Of a DNA stretch of 55,158 nucleotides, positions 26,558 through 36,112 are shown piece after piece (the first letter of the stretch is position 1; each line of letters begins with the position of its first letter). The position numbers and the translations under genes were made by a program. The DNA is from Atribacterota bacterium (GTDB taxonomy: Bacteria > Atribacterota > Phoenicimicrobiia > Phoenicimicrobiales > Stramentimicrobiaceae): NCBI GenBank assembly GCA_028696495.1, contig JAQVGY010000002.1, forward strand, positions 1-55,158, read 5' to 3'. The notes under the pieces were generated by a model. The model ran no database searches. It worked only from the letters and a program-made list of their open reading frames with translations, and was not told the DNA's origin.

Positions 26558-27889
26558 ATGAAGACAAAGGTTGCCATTATTGGAAAAACAAACACCGGTA
26601 AATCTACATTATTTAATTATATAGTGGGTTTTAGAAAGGCCATTGTCCTGCCTGAATCCGGGGTTACCCGTGATCGGAATTATACTGAAGTTGAATGGCA
26701 TGGAAAAGTTTTTACTCTGATTGATACTGGTGGCATTGATTATAACAATAAAGATAAACCCTTACAAAAAATGATATTGGATCAGGCTGAAAAAGCCATT
26801 TCCGAATCTGAAATTATCCTGTTTCTTTTAGATGTTATGACCGGTATCCAACAGGAAGATATTGACATAGCTGCATTTATTCGAAATAAAAATAAAAAAG
26901 TTATCTTAGCCATAAATAAGAATGATATAAAGGAAAAAAATTATTTTTTAAGCGATTTTTATCAGCTGGGTTTAGGAGAACCCTGCCTCATTTCTGCTGA
27001 ACAGGGAACCAATATCTACGAACTATTGGATAGATTAACCGCATTAATACCCGATAAAGAAAAAAGAATTGATTCGGCTAAAGATTTTGATACTGTAATA
27101 AGGGTGGCAATTATTGGAAAACCCAATGTCGGTAAATCAAGTATTTTGAATGCTATTTTAAAAGAGGAGAGAATTATCGTAGATGAAAGCCCCGGTACCA
27201 CCAGAGATGCAATAGAGGTTTCACTCGAATTTGATGATTATAAAATAATTTTTGTTGATACTGCTGGGTTAAGAAGAAAAAAAAGCGTGAAAAATAAGAT
27301 TGAATATTATGGCAATCTGAGAGCTATTGACTCTATCAAAAAGGCAGATATAGTATTATTAGTTTTAGATGGTACACAAATTATCAGTATGCAGGATAAA
27401 CGGCTGGCTAACAGGATTATTGAGGAAAAAAAAGCCTGTATTGTTCTATTGAATAAATTTGATTTAGTAAAAAAAGAAATAGGAATTGATAAAAACCAAC
27501 TTTTGAAAATAAGCAAATACAGTTTAAAATTTTTAAAAGATGCTCTCATACTAACCACAATAGCCATAGAACCAAAAAAAGACTTTTTACCTGTCCTGAA
27601 AGCAATTATTGAGATATTTAAAAAATATAATAAAAAGATAGTTACCTCTAAACTGAACAATTTTTTACAGAATATTGTTAATAAAAGAGCCCCCAAGATA
27701 GTCAGCGGTAAAAGAATCCATTTTTACTATATCACCCAAGTGGGAACCAAACCTCCCGCCTTTAAAATATTTGTAAACAATCCTGAACTTCTATATAATT
27801 CATATCAAAGATATATGGAAAACCAATTCGTAAAAAACTTCGATTTTAAAGGAATTCCAATTCTATTTTATTATGAAAAGAGGAAATAA
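26558..27889 (+). CDS. der: Ribosome assembly GTPase Der (EngA)
   Basis: Two tandem GTPase domains followed by a KH-like domain, needed for 50S assembly. First P-loop is GKTNTGKS (residues about 9-16) with DTGG and NKND; second is GKPNVGKS (near 190) with DESPGTTRDA, DTAGLRRK and LNKFD. The C-terminal KH-like domain (about 355-443) includes IHFYYITQVGTKPP. 443 residues. The first G1 motif has T-N-T where P-N-V is usual, a mild deviation. Confidence 0.96.
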   Translation: MKTKVAIIGKTNTGKSTLFNYIVGFRKAIVLPESGVTRDRNYTEVEWHGKVFTLIDTGGIDYNNKDKPLQKMILDQAEKAISESEIILFLLDVMTGIQQEDIDIAAFIRNKNKKVILAINKNDIKEKNYFLSDFYQLGLGEPCLISAEQGTNIYELLDRLTALIPDKEKRIDSAKDFDTVIRVAIIGKPNVGKSSILNAILKEERIIVDESPGTTRDAIEVSLEFDDYKIIFVDTAGLRRKKSVKNKIEYYGNLRAIDSIKKADIVLLVLDGTQIISMQDKRLANRIIEEKKACIVLLNKFDLVKKEIGIDKNQLLKISKYSLKFLKDALILTTIAIEPKKDFLPVLKAIIEIFKKYNKKIVTSKLNNFLQNIVNKRAPKIVSGKRIHFYYITQVGTKPPAFKIFVNNPELLYNSYQRYMENQFVKNFDFKGIPILFYYEKRK

Positions 27890-27904
27890 AAAACAAGGGA
27901 TAAG

Positions 27905-28540
27905 ATGGAAATTATGATGTCGGTGAGAATTGCCTTAATTCTAATTATCAGTTTCTTTTTAGGTTCCATACCTTTTGGCTATTTAGTTAGTAAATACCTG
28001 AAGAAGATTGATATCAGGGAATATGGTAGCGGCAATATAGGAACAGCAAACACTTTTCGTGTTCTGGGCGTCAGATATGCGTTGCTGGTTCTGATTGGAG
28101 ACTGCTCAAAGGGGCTACTGGCAGTCTATCTTGCTAAGATAGTAGCCACAGAAAGCATTACTCTTCAACTATTAACCGGACTTTTTGCCATTATGGGACA
28201 TAACTGGTCTATTTTTCTGAAGCTCAAGGGGGGCAAAGGCATTGCAACCACTTTTGGAGTTATTCTATCTATTTACCCCAATATTGCATTTATATCGGCA
28301 ATAATATGGGTAGTGTTAGTAATAGCTTTTAGATTTGCAGCCCTTGGTTCAATTGTCTCTGTTCTCAGTATGTTTATTCTATCTTTTATCTTTGAGACAC
28401 CCGCTGAATTTAAATATTTTTTAACAATTATTAACCTGCTGGCAATATTTCGTCATCGAAGTAACATTATCCGATTGCTACAGCACCGTGAAAATAGAAT
28501 AATTTCTAATAAAGATAATTTTAAAAAACAGGATGCTTGA
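27905..28540 (+). CDS. plsY: Acyl-phosphate glycerol-3-phosphate acyltransferase
   Basis: Integral membrane enzyme transferring the acyl group of acyl-phosphate to glycerol-3-phosphate, first step of phospholipid synthesis. 211 residues with about five transmembrane segments; conserved motifs GSIPFGYL, DIREYGSGNIGTANTFR, GHNWSIFLKLKGGKGIATT are present. The partner PlsX, which makes acyl-phosphate, is not in the window. Start could be the ATG at 27905 or one of two ATGs just after. It follows der by 15 bp. Confidence 0.95.
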   Translation: MEIMMSVRIALILIISFFLGSIPFGYLVSKYLKKIDIREYGSGNIGTANTFRVLGVRYALLVLIGDCSKGLLAVYLAKIVATESITLQLLTGLFAIMGHNWSIFLKLKGGKGIATTFGVILSIYPNIAFISAIIWVVLVIAFRFAALGSIVSVLSMFILSFIFETPAEFKYFLTIINLLAIFRHRSNIIRLLQHRENRIISNKDNFKKQDA

Positions 28541-28627
28541 TAGCATATAGTAACGGGTTTAAACATATGGCATTATATTCTAAATTTAAAATGGATATAT
28601 ACTTAAAAAAATAGATATGGATAAAAA

Positions 28628-30733
28628 ATGAAAAAAGATCTTATTATTGTTGAATCTCCAACAAAAGAAAGAGTGTTAAAAGAAATGATAGGCGATAAAT
28701 TCCTTATCATCTCTAGCAAAGGTCATATTAAAGACTTGCCAAAATCGAGGATGGGCATTGATATTGATAACAATTTTAATCCAACCTGGGTTGTAATTCC
28801 CGGAAAAAATCAGGTGGTTAAAAATATAAAAAATATGGCTGAAGGAAAAGAAAAAATATTATTAGCTACCGACCCGGATAGAGAAGGAGAGGCTATTTCC
28901 TGGCATATAGCACAAGAATTGAATATTATTTATCAAAAATGTAGAATATCTTTTAACGAAATAACTAAAAATGTGGTATTAAAAGCCATTGATAATCCTA
29001 GAGAATTAGATATGAATATAGTCAATTCACAGATTGCCAGAAGATTATTAGACCGTTTAGTCGGGTATAAGGTTAGCCCGTTATGCTATAGATATACCAG
29101 CGGGAAGAGTGCCGGCAGAGTGCAGTCTGTGGCAGTTCACTTAATTGTTAAAAGAGAAAAAGAGATTGATGCTTTTAAATCAGAAGAATATTGGAAAATA
29201 AATGTATTATTGTTGAAGGAAAAAGATGTTCAAGATAATGCTTTCCAGGCTTCGCTAATATCAAAAAATGGTGTTAAGATAAAGATTAAAAATAAAGAAG
29301 AAGCCGAATTCTATTGCAAAGATATTAAGGGACATCCTTTTATTGTATCAGAAATCAAAACAACTAAAAGCCACAAATCTCCGTCTCTCCCCTTAAAAAC
29401 AAGTACATTGCAACAAATAGCTTATAACAGATTAAATTTTTCCGTAAAAAAAACCATGAGAGTTGCCCAACAATTATATGAAGGGGTATCTATTGCCAGT
29501 ATAGGAACTCTGGGGCTAATTACTTACATGAGAACAGATTCAACAAGAATTTCTGATGAAGCTAAAAGCAATGCCAGGAGATATATTACAGAAAAATATG
29601 GAAAAGACTATGTGGCTCATGGCAAAAGTGGAGAACAGGTATCAAAAGATAAAAAGGCTGTAAAAATTCAGGATGCCCATGAGGCAATCAGACCGACTTC
29701 AATAAATTTAGAACCGGAATCTATCAAGAATAATTTAACCGGTGATCAATTCAAACTCTATCAGTTGATTTGGAAATATTTTATAGCCAGTCAGATGAAA
29801 TCTGCTTTAATAGAAAAAAAGAATATTAAAATCAGGGCAAATGAGTACATTTTTGAAGTAAATGGTAGCAGTATAGTATTCCCGGGGTACTTAAAAGTAT
29901 TGGGAGAGGGTGAAATTGAAAAGGTTAGCATACCTATTTTAAAAGAGGAAGAGAATCTAATATTATTAAAAATAGACCCCAAACAGCTTTTTACCAAACC
30001 ACCGGCAAGATATAATGAAGCAAGTCTGGTAAAAATATTAGAGAAAGAGGGCATCGGGAGGCCCAGCACTTATTCAGTTATTATTGATAAAATATTGAGC
30101 AGAGGTTATGTTGAAAAAGAAGATAGAAGATTAATACCAACTAAATTGGGAATTGAAGTAGATCAATTTTTGATAAAATATTTTTCTAATATTATAAATG
30201 TAAAATTTACAGCAATAATGGAAAACGAATTGGACAAAATTGAATCAGGGGAACATGATTGGCATGATGTTTTGAATACATTTTATAAATCCCTGTTATT
30301 TAATATAGACCATCTACAGGAAAAGCCACCTCAAAAAATTGTGCAAAAAACTAAAGAATTAACAGATGAAAAATGTACTGTATGTGATAGCCCCATGGAA
30401 ATAAAGAATGGCCCTTATGGAAAATATATGGCTTGCTCCCAATTCCCACACAAACATCCCACCAAACCTTATCTTATTAAGATTGGTATTGCCTGCCCTC
30501 GAGAAGGATGTGGTGGTGAAATTGTCAGGTTAAAGAGTAAAAAGGGTCGATATTTTTATGGTTGCAGCAAATACCCTGATTGTAATTTCTATTCAATTTT
30601 TCTTCCTGTAGATAGAAAATGTCCTGAATGTGGTTCCATTCTTGTTAAGAATCCTGGTAAGGGCAAAAATACTCTTTACCAGTGTATTAATAAAGAATGC
30701 AATTATCGGGAAAAGGCCTTAAAGAATGAATAA
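28628..30733 (+). CDS. topA: DNA topoisomerase I
   Basis: Type IA topoisomerase relaxing negative supercoils. TOPRIM domain at the N terminus (IVESPTKE, ATDPDREGEAISWH), gate domains with the catalytic tyrosine Tyr300 in LITYMRTDSTR, AHEAIRPT, and EGIGRPSTYS. The C-terminal part (about 575-700) carries three zinc-finger-like repeats: CTVC, CPREGC/CSKYPDC and CPEC/CINKEC. The first has Cys3-His character rather than four cysteines. 701 residues, complete. Overlaps xerC by 8 bp. Confidence 0.97.
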   Translation: MKKDLIIVESPTKERVLKEMIGDKFLIISSKGHIKDLPKSRMGIDIDNNFNPTWVVIPGKNQVVKNIKNMAEGKEKILLATDPDREGEAISWHIAQELNIIYQKCRISFNEITKNVVLKAIDNPRELDMNIVNSQIARRLLDRLVGYKVSPLCYRYTSGKSAGRVQSVAVHLIVKREKEIDAFKSEEYWKINVLLLKEKDVQDNAFQASLISKNGVKIKIKNKEEAEFYCKDIKGHPFIVSEIKTTKSHKSPSLPLKTSTLQQIAYNRLNFSVKKTMRVAQQLYEGVSIASIGTLGLITYMRTDSTRISDEAKSNARRYITEKYGKDYVAHGKSGEQVSKDKKAVKIQDAHEAIRPTSINLEPESIKNNLTGDQFKLYQLIWKYFIASQMKSALIEKKNIKIRANEYIFEVNGSSIVFPGYLKVLGEGEIEKVSIPILKEEENLILLKIDPKQLFTKPPARYNEASLVKILEKEGIGRPSTYSVIIDKILSRGYVEKEDRRLIPTKLGIEVDQFLIKYFSNIINVKFTAIMENELDKIESGEHDWHDVLNTFYKSLLFNIDHLQEKPPQKIVQKTKELTDEKCTVCDSPMEIKNGPYGKYMACSQFPHKHPTKPYLIKIGIACPREGCGGEIVRLKSKKGRYFYGCSKYPDCNFYSIFLPVDRKCPECGSILVKNPGKGKNTLYQCINKECNYREKALKNE

Positions 30734-31646
30734 AAGTATCGGTAATACAAATAATTTAGAAGAATACCAAAAATATTTGAAAGATAAAAAACACTTTCCA
30801 CATAATACCATAAAGGCATATTTGACAGATATCATTGGATTATCCAGGTTCGCTCAAAAAAATAAAGGGATAGCCAATCTGATAGATGTAGACCACCACA
30901 TACTCAGAGCCTATATACTCTATTTAAAACAGAAAAAATATAGTGATAAGACGATTGCTAGAAAAATTTCTTCATGCCGTGTGTTCTACAGGTTCTTGAT
31001 GCAAGAGGGCATTATCACTGAAAATCCCGCAGAATATGCCCATACTCCCAGGATTAAAAAGACCTTACCTGATTTCCTATTCTTTGAAGAAGTGGTGAAA
31101 TTGATGGATTCCTTAAAAACTGATAAACCTATCGGTATTAGGAACAAAGCTATTTTAGAATTATTATATGGCACTGGAATTAGAGTGGCTGAGTTATCCA
31201 ATCTGGATATCGATGATATCAACTGGGATGATGATTCAATAAAAATTTTAGGCAAGGGCTCCAAAGAAAGGATTTTACCGTTAAGCAGACCGGTAAAGAA
31301 TGCTTTAAAAAACTATGTTGAAGCCAGGAAATTGATACCAAGGAAAAAATATTCCAAAACCATTTCGGAAAAAGCCGTATTTGTAAATTGTTTTGGAGAT
31401 AGACTTTCTGTCAGAAGTATTAGAACGATAATTAATGATAGTATGCGATTAGCCTGTTTAAATAAAAAGATAAGCCCACATGTTTTTCGTCATACTTTTG
31501 CTACTCATCTCTTAAATGGGGGTGCTAATCTTCGCTCTGTACAGGAGTTATTGGGGCATGAAAGTTTGTCGACTACCCAGATTTATACCCATATCACTGA
31601 GGGGAAATTGATAGAAATCTATAGAAAATCTATACCTAGAAAATAG
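30726..31646 (+). CDS. xerC: Tyrosine recombinase XerC/XerD
   Basis: 306 residues with an N-terminal SAM-like core-binding domain (about 10-100) and a C-terminal catalytic domain. The catalytic set is visible: Arg in GTGIRVAELSNL, Lys in GKGSKER, HVFRHTFATH, GHESLSTTQIYTH with the nucleophile Tyr287. The topA-xerC-hslV-hslU order (Bacillus codV position) marks it as the chromosomal dimer-resolution recombinase and not an integrase of a mobile element. The trmFO gene often found between topA and xerC is missing. No dif site was identified. Confidence 0.94.
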   Translation: MNKSIGNTNNLEEYQKYLKDKKHFPHNTIKAYLTDIIGLSRFAQKNKGIANLIDVDHHILRAYILYLKQKKYSDKTIARKISSCRVFYRFLMQEGIITENPAEYAHTPRIKKTLPDFLFFEEVVKLMDSLKTDKPIGIRNKAILELLYGTGIRVAELSNLDIDDINWDDDSIKILGKGSKERILPLSRPVKNALKNYVEARKLIPRKKYSKTISEKAVFVNCFGDRLSVRSIRTIINDSMRLACLNKKISPHVFRHTFATHLLNGGANLRSVQELLGHESLSTTQIYTHITEGKLIEIYRKSIPRK

Positions 31647-31675
31647 TAAACAAAAAATTTAATAAATTAGTCGAA

Positions 31676-31703
31676 ATATCTATTATCTTTAAATAGATAT
31701 AAT
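31676..31703. promoter_or_regulatory. Perfect inverted repeat overlapping a -10 box before hslV
   Basis: ATATCTATT (31676-31684) and AATAGATAT (31692-31700) are a perfect 9-bp inverted repeat separated by 7 bp. TATAAT (31698-31703) overlaps the right arm. It could be an operator for a regulator of hslUV or a stem-loop in the leader. It does not match the CIRCE/HrcA or CtsR consensus. No good -35 was found at the usual spacing. Confidence 0.4.
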
Positions 31704-31727
31704 ATTATTTTTAGAGAAGGAATTATT

Positions 31728-32261
31728 ATGTACAGAGGAACAACAATCCTTGCCGTTAGAAGAAATGATGAGATTGCCATTGCAGGAGATGGGCAAATTA
31801 CTTTAGGAAATATTATTGCAAAAAATGAGGCAAAGAAGATTAGGAAAATATACCACAATACTGTATTAACCGGCTTTGCCGGGGGAGCAGCAGATGCACT
31901 TACTCTATATGAGAGGTTCGAGTGTAAATTAGAAGAGTTTCAAGGTAATTTAAAACGAGCCTCTATTGAACTGGCTAAAGATTGGAGGACAGATAAAGCC
32001 CTAAGAAGATTAGAAGCTTTACTCATAGTAGCAGACCGGCAAGATATGTTTACCATATCCGGTAACGGTGATATTATAGAGCCTGACAAACCCATAGCAG
32101 CAATCGGTTCTGGTGGCCCATATGCTTTAGCATCAGCTCAGGCCTTGCTCTCTTTTACAAAACTATCAGCTACAGAAATCGCTTTAGAATCATTAAAGAT
32201 TACTTCCTCAATCTGCATCTATACCAACAGTAATATTACTGTTGAAACCTTAAAGGGATAA
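31728..32261 (+). CDS. hslV: ATP-dependent protease subunit HslV (ClpQ)
   Basis: Proteasome-like threonine peptidase that forms the HslUV complex. The sequence starts MYRGTTILAVRR, so a four-residue leader precedes the catalytic Thr (TT at residues 5-6), then the family patterns IAGDGQITLGN, TGFAGGAADALTL and IGSGGPYALASAQAL. 177 residues. GAGAAGG precedes the ATG, and hslU follows by 16 bp. Confidence 0.96.
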   Translation: MYRGTTILAVRRNDEIAIAGDGQITLGNIIAKNEAKKIRKIYHNTVLTGFAGGAADALTLYERFECKLEEFQGNLKRASIELAKDWRTDKALRRLEALLIVADRQDMFTISGNGDIIEPDKPIAAIGSGGPYALASAQALLSFTKLSATEIALESLKITSSICIYTNSNITVETLKG

Positions 32262-32277
32262 TAAAAGGAGGGTACAA

Positions 32278-33720
32278 TTGGAAGATTTTACTCCATCTGA
32301 AATAGTAGTAGAGCTAAACAAATTTATTGTGGGACAAAAACAAGCAAAGGAAGCTGTAGCTATTGCTTTAAGAAATAGAATTAGAAGAAAAAAGCTACCC
32401 AAAGAATTAATGGAAGAGATTACTCCTAAAAATATTATAATGATTGGGCCAACGGGAGTTGGGAAAACCGAGATTGCCAGAAGACTGGCAAAATTAGTTC
32501 AGGCACCTTTTATTAAAGTTGAGGCTACTAAGTTTACTGAAGTGGGCTATGTGGGAAAAGATGTTGATTCTATGATAAGAGATCTCATACAGGCTGCAGT
32601 ACAACTTGTAAGAAAAGAGAAAATTGAAGAAGTTCATGAAAAGGCAAAAGAGATGGTTGAAGAAAGAATATTACAAGCACTACTCCCTGCCAGCCAATTC
32701 GGTTTTAAAGAAGGTAAAAGAGCTGACTATAAAGACTTTGATACCCCATTTTCTCAGTCTACTGACCTTATTAATACAGAAAAAGATTTGATTAAAAATG
32801 ACAATGGACTTAAAAACAGCGAATCACAAAAGGAGAGAACCTTAAGAACAAAAGAGAGATTAAGAATTAAGTTGCGTAACGGTGATTTTGAAAAAAGAGA
32901 AATCAGTATTGAGATTGAGGAACAAAGCCATTCTCCCATAGAGATATTTTCCAATATGGGAATGGAAGGGATAGGATTAGATTTTAAAGAAATTTTTGAT
33001 AAAATGATGCCAGGTAGGAAGAAAAGAAAAAAACTTAAAATTTCTGAGGCTAGAAAGGTCCTTTTGGATGATGAACAGGAAAAATTATTAGACATGAATA
33101 AAATAGCAAAAGAGGCAATTTACAGGACAGAAGAACTGGGAATAGTATTCATTGATGAGATTGACAAGATCGCCATGAAAGAAAAGGCATATGGTCCTGA
33201 TGTATCAAGAAGTGGTGTACAAAGAGATATTCTACCTATTATCGAAGGTTCAACTGTAATGACTAAATATGGAGCTGTAAAAACTGATTACATACTGTTT
33301 ATTGCTGCCGGGGCTTTCAATGCTTCCAAGCCTTCTGATTTAATTCCTGAATTACAGGGACGTTTTCCTCTACGCGTAGAACTAAATAGCCTTAATCAAA
33401 AAGATTTAGAAAAAATACTTATTGAGCCTGATAATTCTTTGATTAAACAATATAAAGCCCTTCTCAATACCGAAGGAATTGAACTTGATTTTGAGGATAA
33501 TGCAATAAAGGAAATTGCAAGAATTGCTGCCCTTTTAAATGAACAAAATGAAAATATCGGAGCCAGAAGGCTTTATACTGTGATGGAAAAACTATTGGAC
33601 CGCATTTCCTTTAATGCTCCCAAGATGACACGGAAAAAGATTACTATAAGTAAAAAATATGTTACCAATCGTCTACAAAATATTATTCAAAAAGAAGATT
33701 TAAGCAAATATATTTTGTAG
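32278..33720 (+). CDS. hslU: ATP-dependent protease ATPase subunit HslU (ClpY)
   Basis: AAA+ unfoldase for HslV. Walker A GPTGVGKT at residues 57-64, EATKFTEVGYVGKDVDSMIRDL pore region, a variable I domain (about 110-250) that is Lys/Glu-rich, Walker B IVFIDEIDKIA, and sensor 2 region with IGARRLYTVMEKL. TTG start with a strong AAAAGGAGGG. 480 residues, slightly longer than E. coli HslU (443) owing to the I domain. codY, the next gene in Bacillus, is absent. Confidence 0.96.
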   Translation: MEDFTPSEIVVELNKFIVGQKQAKEAVAIALRNRIRRKKLPKELMEEITPKNIIMIGPTGVGKTEIARRLAKLVQAPFIKVEATKFTEVGYVGKDVDSMIRDLIQAAVQLVRKEKIEEVHEKAKEMVEERILQALLPASQFGFKEGKRADYKDFDTPFSQSTDLINTEKDLIKNDNGLKNSESQKERTLRTKERLRIKLRNGDFEKREISIEIEEQSHSPIEIFSNMGMEGIGLDFKEIFDKMMPGRKKRKKLKISEARKVLLDDEQEKLLDMNKIAKEAIYRTEELGIVFIDEIDKIAMKEKAYGPDVSRSGVQRDILPIIEGSTVMTKYGAVKTDYILFIAAGAFNASKPSDLIPELQGRFPLRVELNSLNQKDLEKILIEPDNSLIKQYKALLNTEGIELDFEDNAIKEIARIAALLNEQNENIGARRLYTVMEKLLDRISFNAPKMTRKKITISKKYVTNRLQNIIQKEDLSKYIL

Positions 33721-33777
33721 CTTAGAATAATTTAATCATTAAAGATAATTTTATAGAAAATATTTAAAATATCTAAC

Positions 33778-33806
33778 TTGAATAACAAATTTAAGTATGT
33801 TATACT
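33778..33806 (+). promoter_or_regulatory. Promoter for the rpsB-tsf-pyrH-frr group
   Basis: TTGAAT (33778-33783), a 17-bp spacer, and TATACT (33801-33806) preceded by TGT, an extended -10. It lies in the 218-bp gap after hslU and predicts a leader of about 125 nt. The leader holds a 9-bp AT stem (33868-33876 with 33891-33899) before the ribosome binding site. Confidence 0.6.
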
Positions 33807-33867
33807 TATTAGGTTTTTATTATATATTCTAATCTGTTTTAATATCCTTACAATGGATGTTATAGAG

Positions 33868-33899
33868 AATATTTTAAATTACCTTGCTTATAAAATATT
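33868..33899 (+). repeat. AT-rich stem-loop in the rpsB leader
   Basis: AATATTTTA (33868-33876) and TAAAATATT (33891-33899) pair perfectly over 9 bp around a 14-nt loop. It lies 40 nt before the rpsB start and could be part of an S2-responsive leader, but I see no match to the known rpsB leader motifs. Confidence 0.3.
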
Positions 33900-33938
33900 A
33901 AAAATTTAAAATAAATATTTAAAAAGGAGAGTGGGCAT

Positions 33939-34652
33939 TTGAGTGTTGTATCGATGAAACAATTATTAGAATCTGGTGTACATTTTGGGCACCAAAAAAG
34001 ACGCTGGGATCCCAGGATGAGACCCTATATTTTTACTGAAAGAAATAATATTTATATTATAGATTTACAGCAAACTATTAAACTTATTGATGATGCTTAT
34101 AATTTTGTGCGCGACCTTACCAGTAAAAATGGCACTATCTTGTTCGTTGGAACAAAAAAGCAGGCACAGGAATCTATTAATTCCGAAGCAGAAAGATGTG
34201 AGATGCCTTATGTCAATTATAGATGGCTTGGTGGTACCCTGACTAATTTCAATACCATTAATCAAAGAGTAAAACGTCTTTTCCATTTAGAAGAGATGGA
34301 AAATAGTGGTCAGTTTTCTCTATTACCAAAAAAAGAAGTAATTATTTTAAAGAGAGAACAGGAAAAGTTGGAAAGAGTCTTAACCGGCATCAAAAATATG
34401 GGAAAACTACCAGATGCCTTATTTATTATCGATCCAAAGAGGGAAAGAAATGCTGTCACAGAAGCTAAAAAATTATCTATACCCATAGTGGCGGTTGTTG
34501 ATACTAACTGTAATCCAGAAGAAATTGATTATGTTATTCCGGGTAATGATGATGCTATAAGAGCAATCAAACTATTAGCTTCAGTAATAGCAGATGCGGT
34601 ACTGGAAGGGAAAAAAATAGCCCAGGAAAGCGATGTTAAAATTGCTGTATAG
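33939..34652 (+). CDS. rpsB: 30S ribosomal protein S2
   Basis: 237 residues, S2 signature SVVSMKQLLESGVHFGHQKRRWDPRM at the N terminus, followed by FVGTKKQAQ, RWLGGTLTNFNTI and LPDALFIIDPKRE. TTG start at 33939 behind AAAAAGGAGAG; the in-frame ATG five codons later would remove conserved residues. Paired with tsf 42 bp downstream as in most bacteria. Confidence 0.97.
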   Translation: MSVVSMKQLLESGVHFGHQKRRWDPRMRPYIFTERNNIYIIDLQQTIKLIDDAYNFVRDLTSKNGTILFVGTKKQAQESINSEAERCEMPYVNYRWLGGTLTNFNTINQRVKRLFHLEEMENSGQFSLLPKKEVIILKREQEKLERVLTGIKNMGKLPDALFIIDPKRERNAVTEAKKLSIPIVAVVDTNCNPEEIDYVIPGNDDAIRAIKLLASVIADAVLEGKKIAQESDVKIAV

Positions 34653-34694
34653 TATTGAATTTTAATAAGTGTACAATTAAGGAGAACTAGCTAA

Positions 34695-35288
34695 ATGATA
34701 ATTAATGCTGAATTAGTAAAAAAGTTGAGAGAGCAAACTGGCGCTGGTATGATGGATTGTAAAAATGCTTTAATTCATACCGGAGGAGATTTAGAAAAAG
34801 CTTCAGATTATCTTCGTAAAAAAGGGATTCAAGCGGCTAGCTCAAAGCTGGGCCGCAAAGCTTTAAATGGAATAATTACATCATATATCCATTTAAATAA
34901 TAGGATAGGGGTTCTACTGGAAATAAATTGTGAAACTGACTTTGTCGCTAAAACACCAGAATTTAATGAACTGGCAAAAAATATTACCCTCCAGATAGCA
35001 GCTGCCAATCCCAAATATGTTAACAGGGAAGATGTACCACAGGAAGTTATTGATAAAGAAAAGGAAATTTATCGAAGCCAGTTTGCCAATAGTGACAAAC
35101 CGGAAAAAATAATAAATGGTATTATTGAAGGAAAGTTAAACAGTTTTTTTAAAGAAATATGCTTGATGGAACAAGAATATATCCGTAATCCCGAAATAAC
35201 CATCAATCAACTGGTTTTAGAGACAATATCAAAATTAAAAGAGAATATTCAGATAAAGAGATTTGTAAGATATCAACTTGGTGAATAA
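34695..35288 (+). CDS. tsf: Elongation factor Ts (short form)
   Basis: Nucleotide-exchange factor for EF-Tu. N-terminal UBA-like domain with LREQTGAGMMDCKNAL and the conserved TDFVAKT of the core (CETDFVAKTPEF), then a single core domain. At 197 residues this is the short Thermus-like form, lacking the second core subdomain of E. coli EF-Ts. AAGGAGAA precedes the ATG. Confidence 0.96.
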   Translation: MIINAELVKKLREQTGAGMMDCKNALIHTGGDLEKASDYLRKKGIQAASSKLGRKALNGIITSYIHLNNRIGVLLEINCETDFVAKTPEFNELAKNITLQIAAANPKYVNREDVPQEVIDKEKEIYRSQFANSDKPEKIINGIIEGKLNSFFKEICLMEQEYIRNPEITINQLVLETISKLKENIQIKRFVRYQLGE

Positions 35289-35384
35289 TCAAAATAGAAA
35301 AACACTATTAGAATAAAATTTTGTTCAACTTTGTCAATTCATTTTCATATAAGATTAAAAATATATTATTAAATTTGGTTAATA

Positions 35385-36110
35385 ATGGAAAAGAAACAGT
35401 CTGTTTATAAAAGAATATTATTAAAATTGGGTGGGGAATCATTTTCCGGTGAGAAAAAATTTGGCATTGATATCGATAGAGTAAATTTTATATCTGAGGA
35501 ATTAGCTGAAATAAAAGAGATGGGGGTTCAGATTGCGATTGTTATTGGGGGAGGAAACATTTTTAGAGGGAAAGAAGCCAGTGCTAAAGGAATTAATCAG
35601 GCTTCTGCCGATTATATGGGAATGTTAGGTACTGTGATCAATGCTCTTGCTTTGCAGGACTCTTTAGAAAAACTTAATATCGAAACACGGGTACAGACAG
35701 CTATCGAAATGAAAGCTATTGCCGAACCCTATATCAGAAGAAGAGCCATAAGGCATTTAGAAAAAGGCAGGATAATTATCCTGGCAGCCGGCACAGGTCA
35801 TCCTTTTTTTACCACCGATACTGCCGCAGCTTTAAGGGCTATCGAATTAGATGCAGAAGCAATGCTAAAAGCCACTAAAGTTGATGGTATTTACGAGACG
35901 GATCCTCTTATAAATTCCAACGCCTTAAAATTTAAAAAGCTTAACTTTCTTGAATTTTTAAACAAAAATTTAAAAGTAATGGATGCCACATCTATCTCGT
36001 TATGTATGGAAAATAAAGTACCTGTAATTGTATTTAATTTGAATTTACCTGGGAATATTAAGAAGGTAATTTTGGGAGAACCTATTGGAACCATTGTAAA
36101 GGAGGATTAA
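35385..36110 (+). CDS. pyrH: UMP kinase
   Basis: Bacterial hexameric UMP kinase of the amino acid kinase family, phosphorylating UMP to UDP. LLKLGGESFSG, IAIVIGGGNIFRG, ADYMGMLGTVINALALQD, AAGTGHPFFTTDTAAALRA and ATKVDGIYETDP are all family blocks. 241 residues. A 96-bp AT-rich gap precedes it. Stop and frr ATG are two bases apart. Confidence 0.97.
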   Translation: MEKKQSVYKRILLKLGGESFSGEKKFGIDIDRVNFISEELAEIKEMGVQIAIVIGGGNIFRGKEASAKGINQASADYMGMLGTVINALALQDSLEKLNIETRVQTAIEMKAIAEPYIRRRAIRHLEKGRIIILAAGTGHPFFTTDTAAALRAIELDAEAMLKATKVDGIYETDPLINSNALKFKKLNFLEFLNKNLKVMDATSISLCMENKVPVIVFNLNLPGNIKKVILGEPIGTIVKED

Positions 36111-36112
36111 AT

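Noticed and set aside
30726..31646. Possible integrase of a mobile element
   Set aside because: Position between topA and hslV is the standard chromosomal XerC locus; no att repeats or phage genes nearby.
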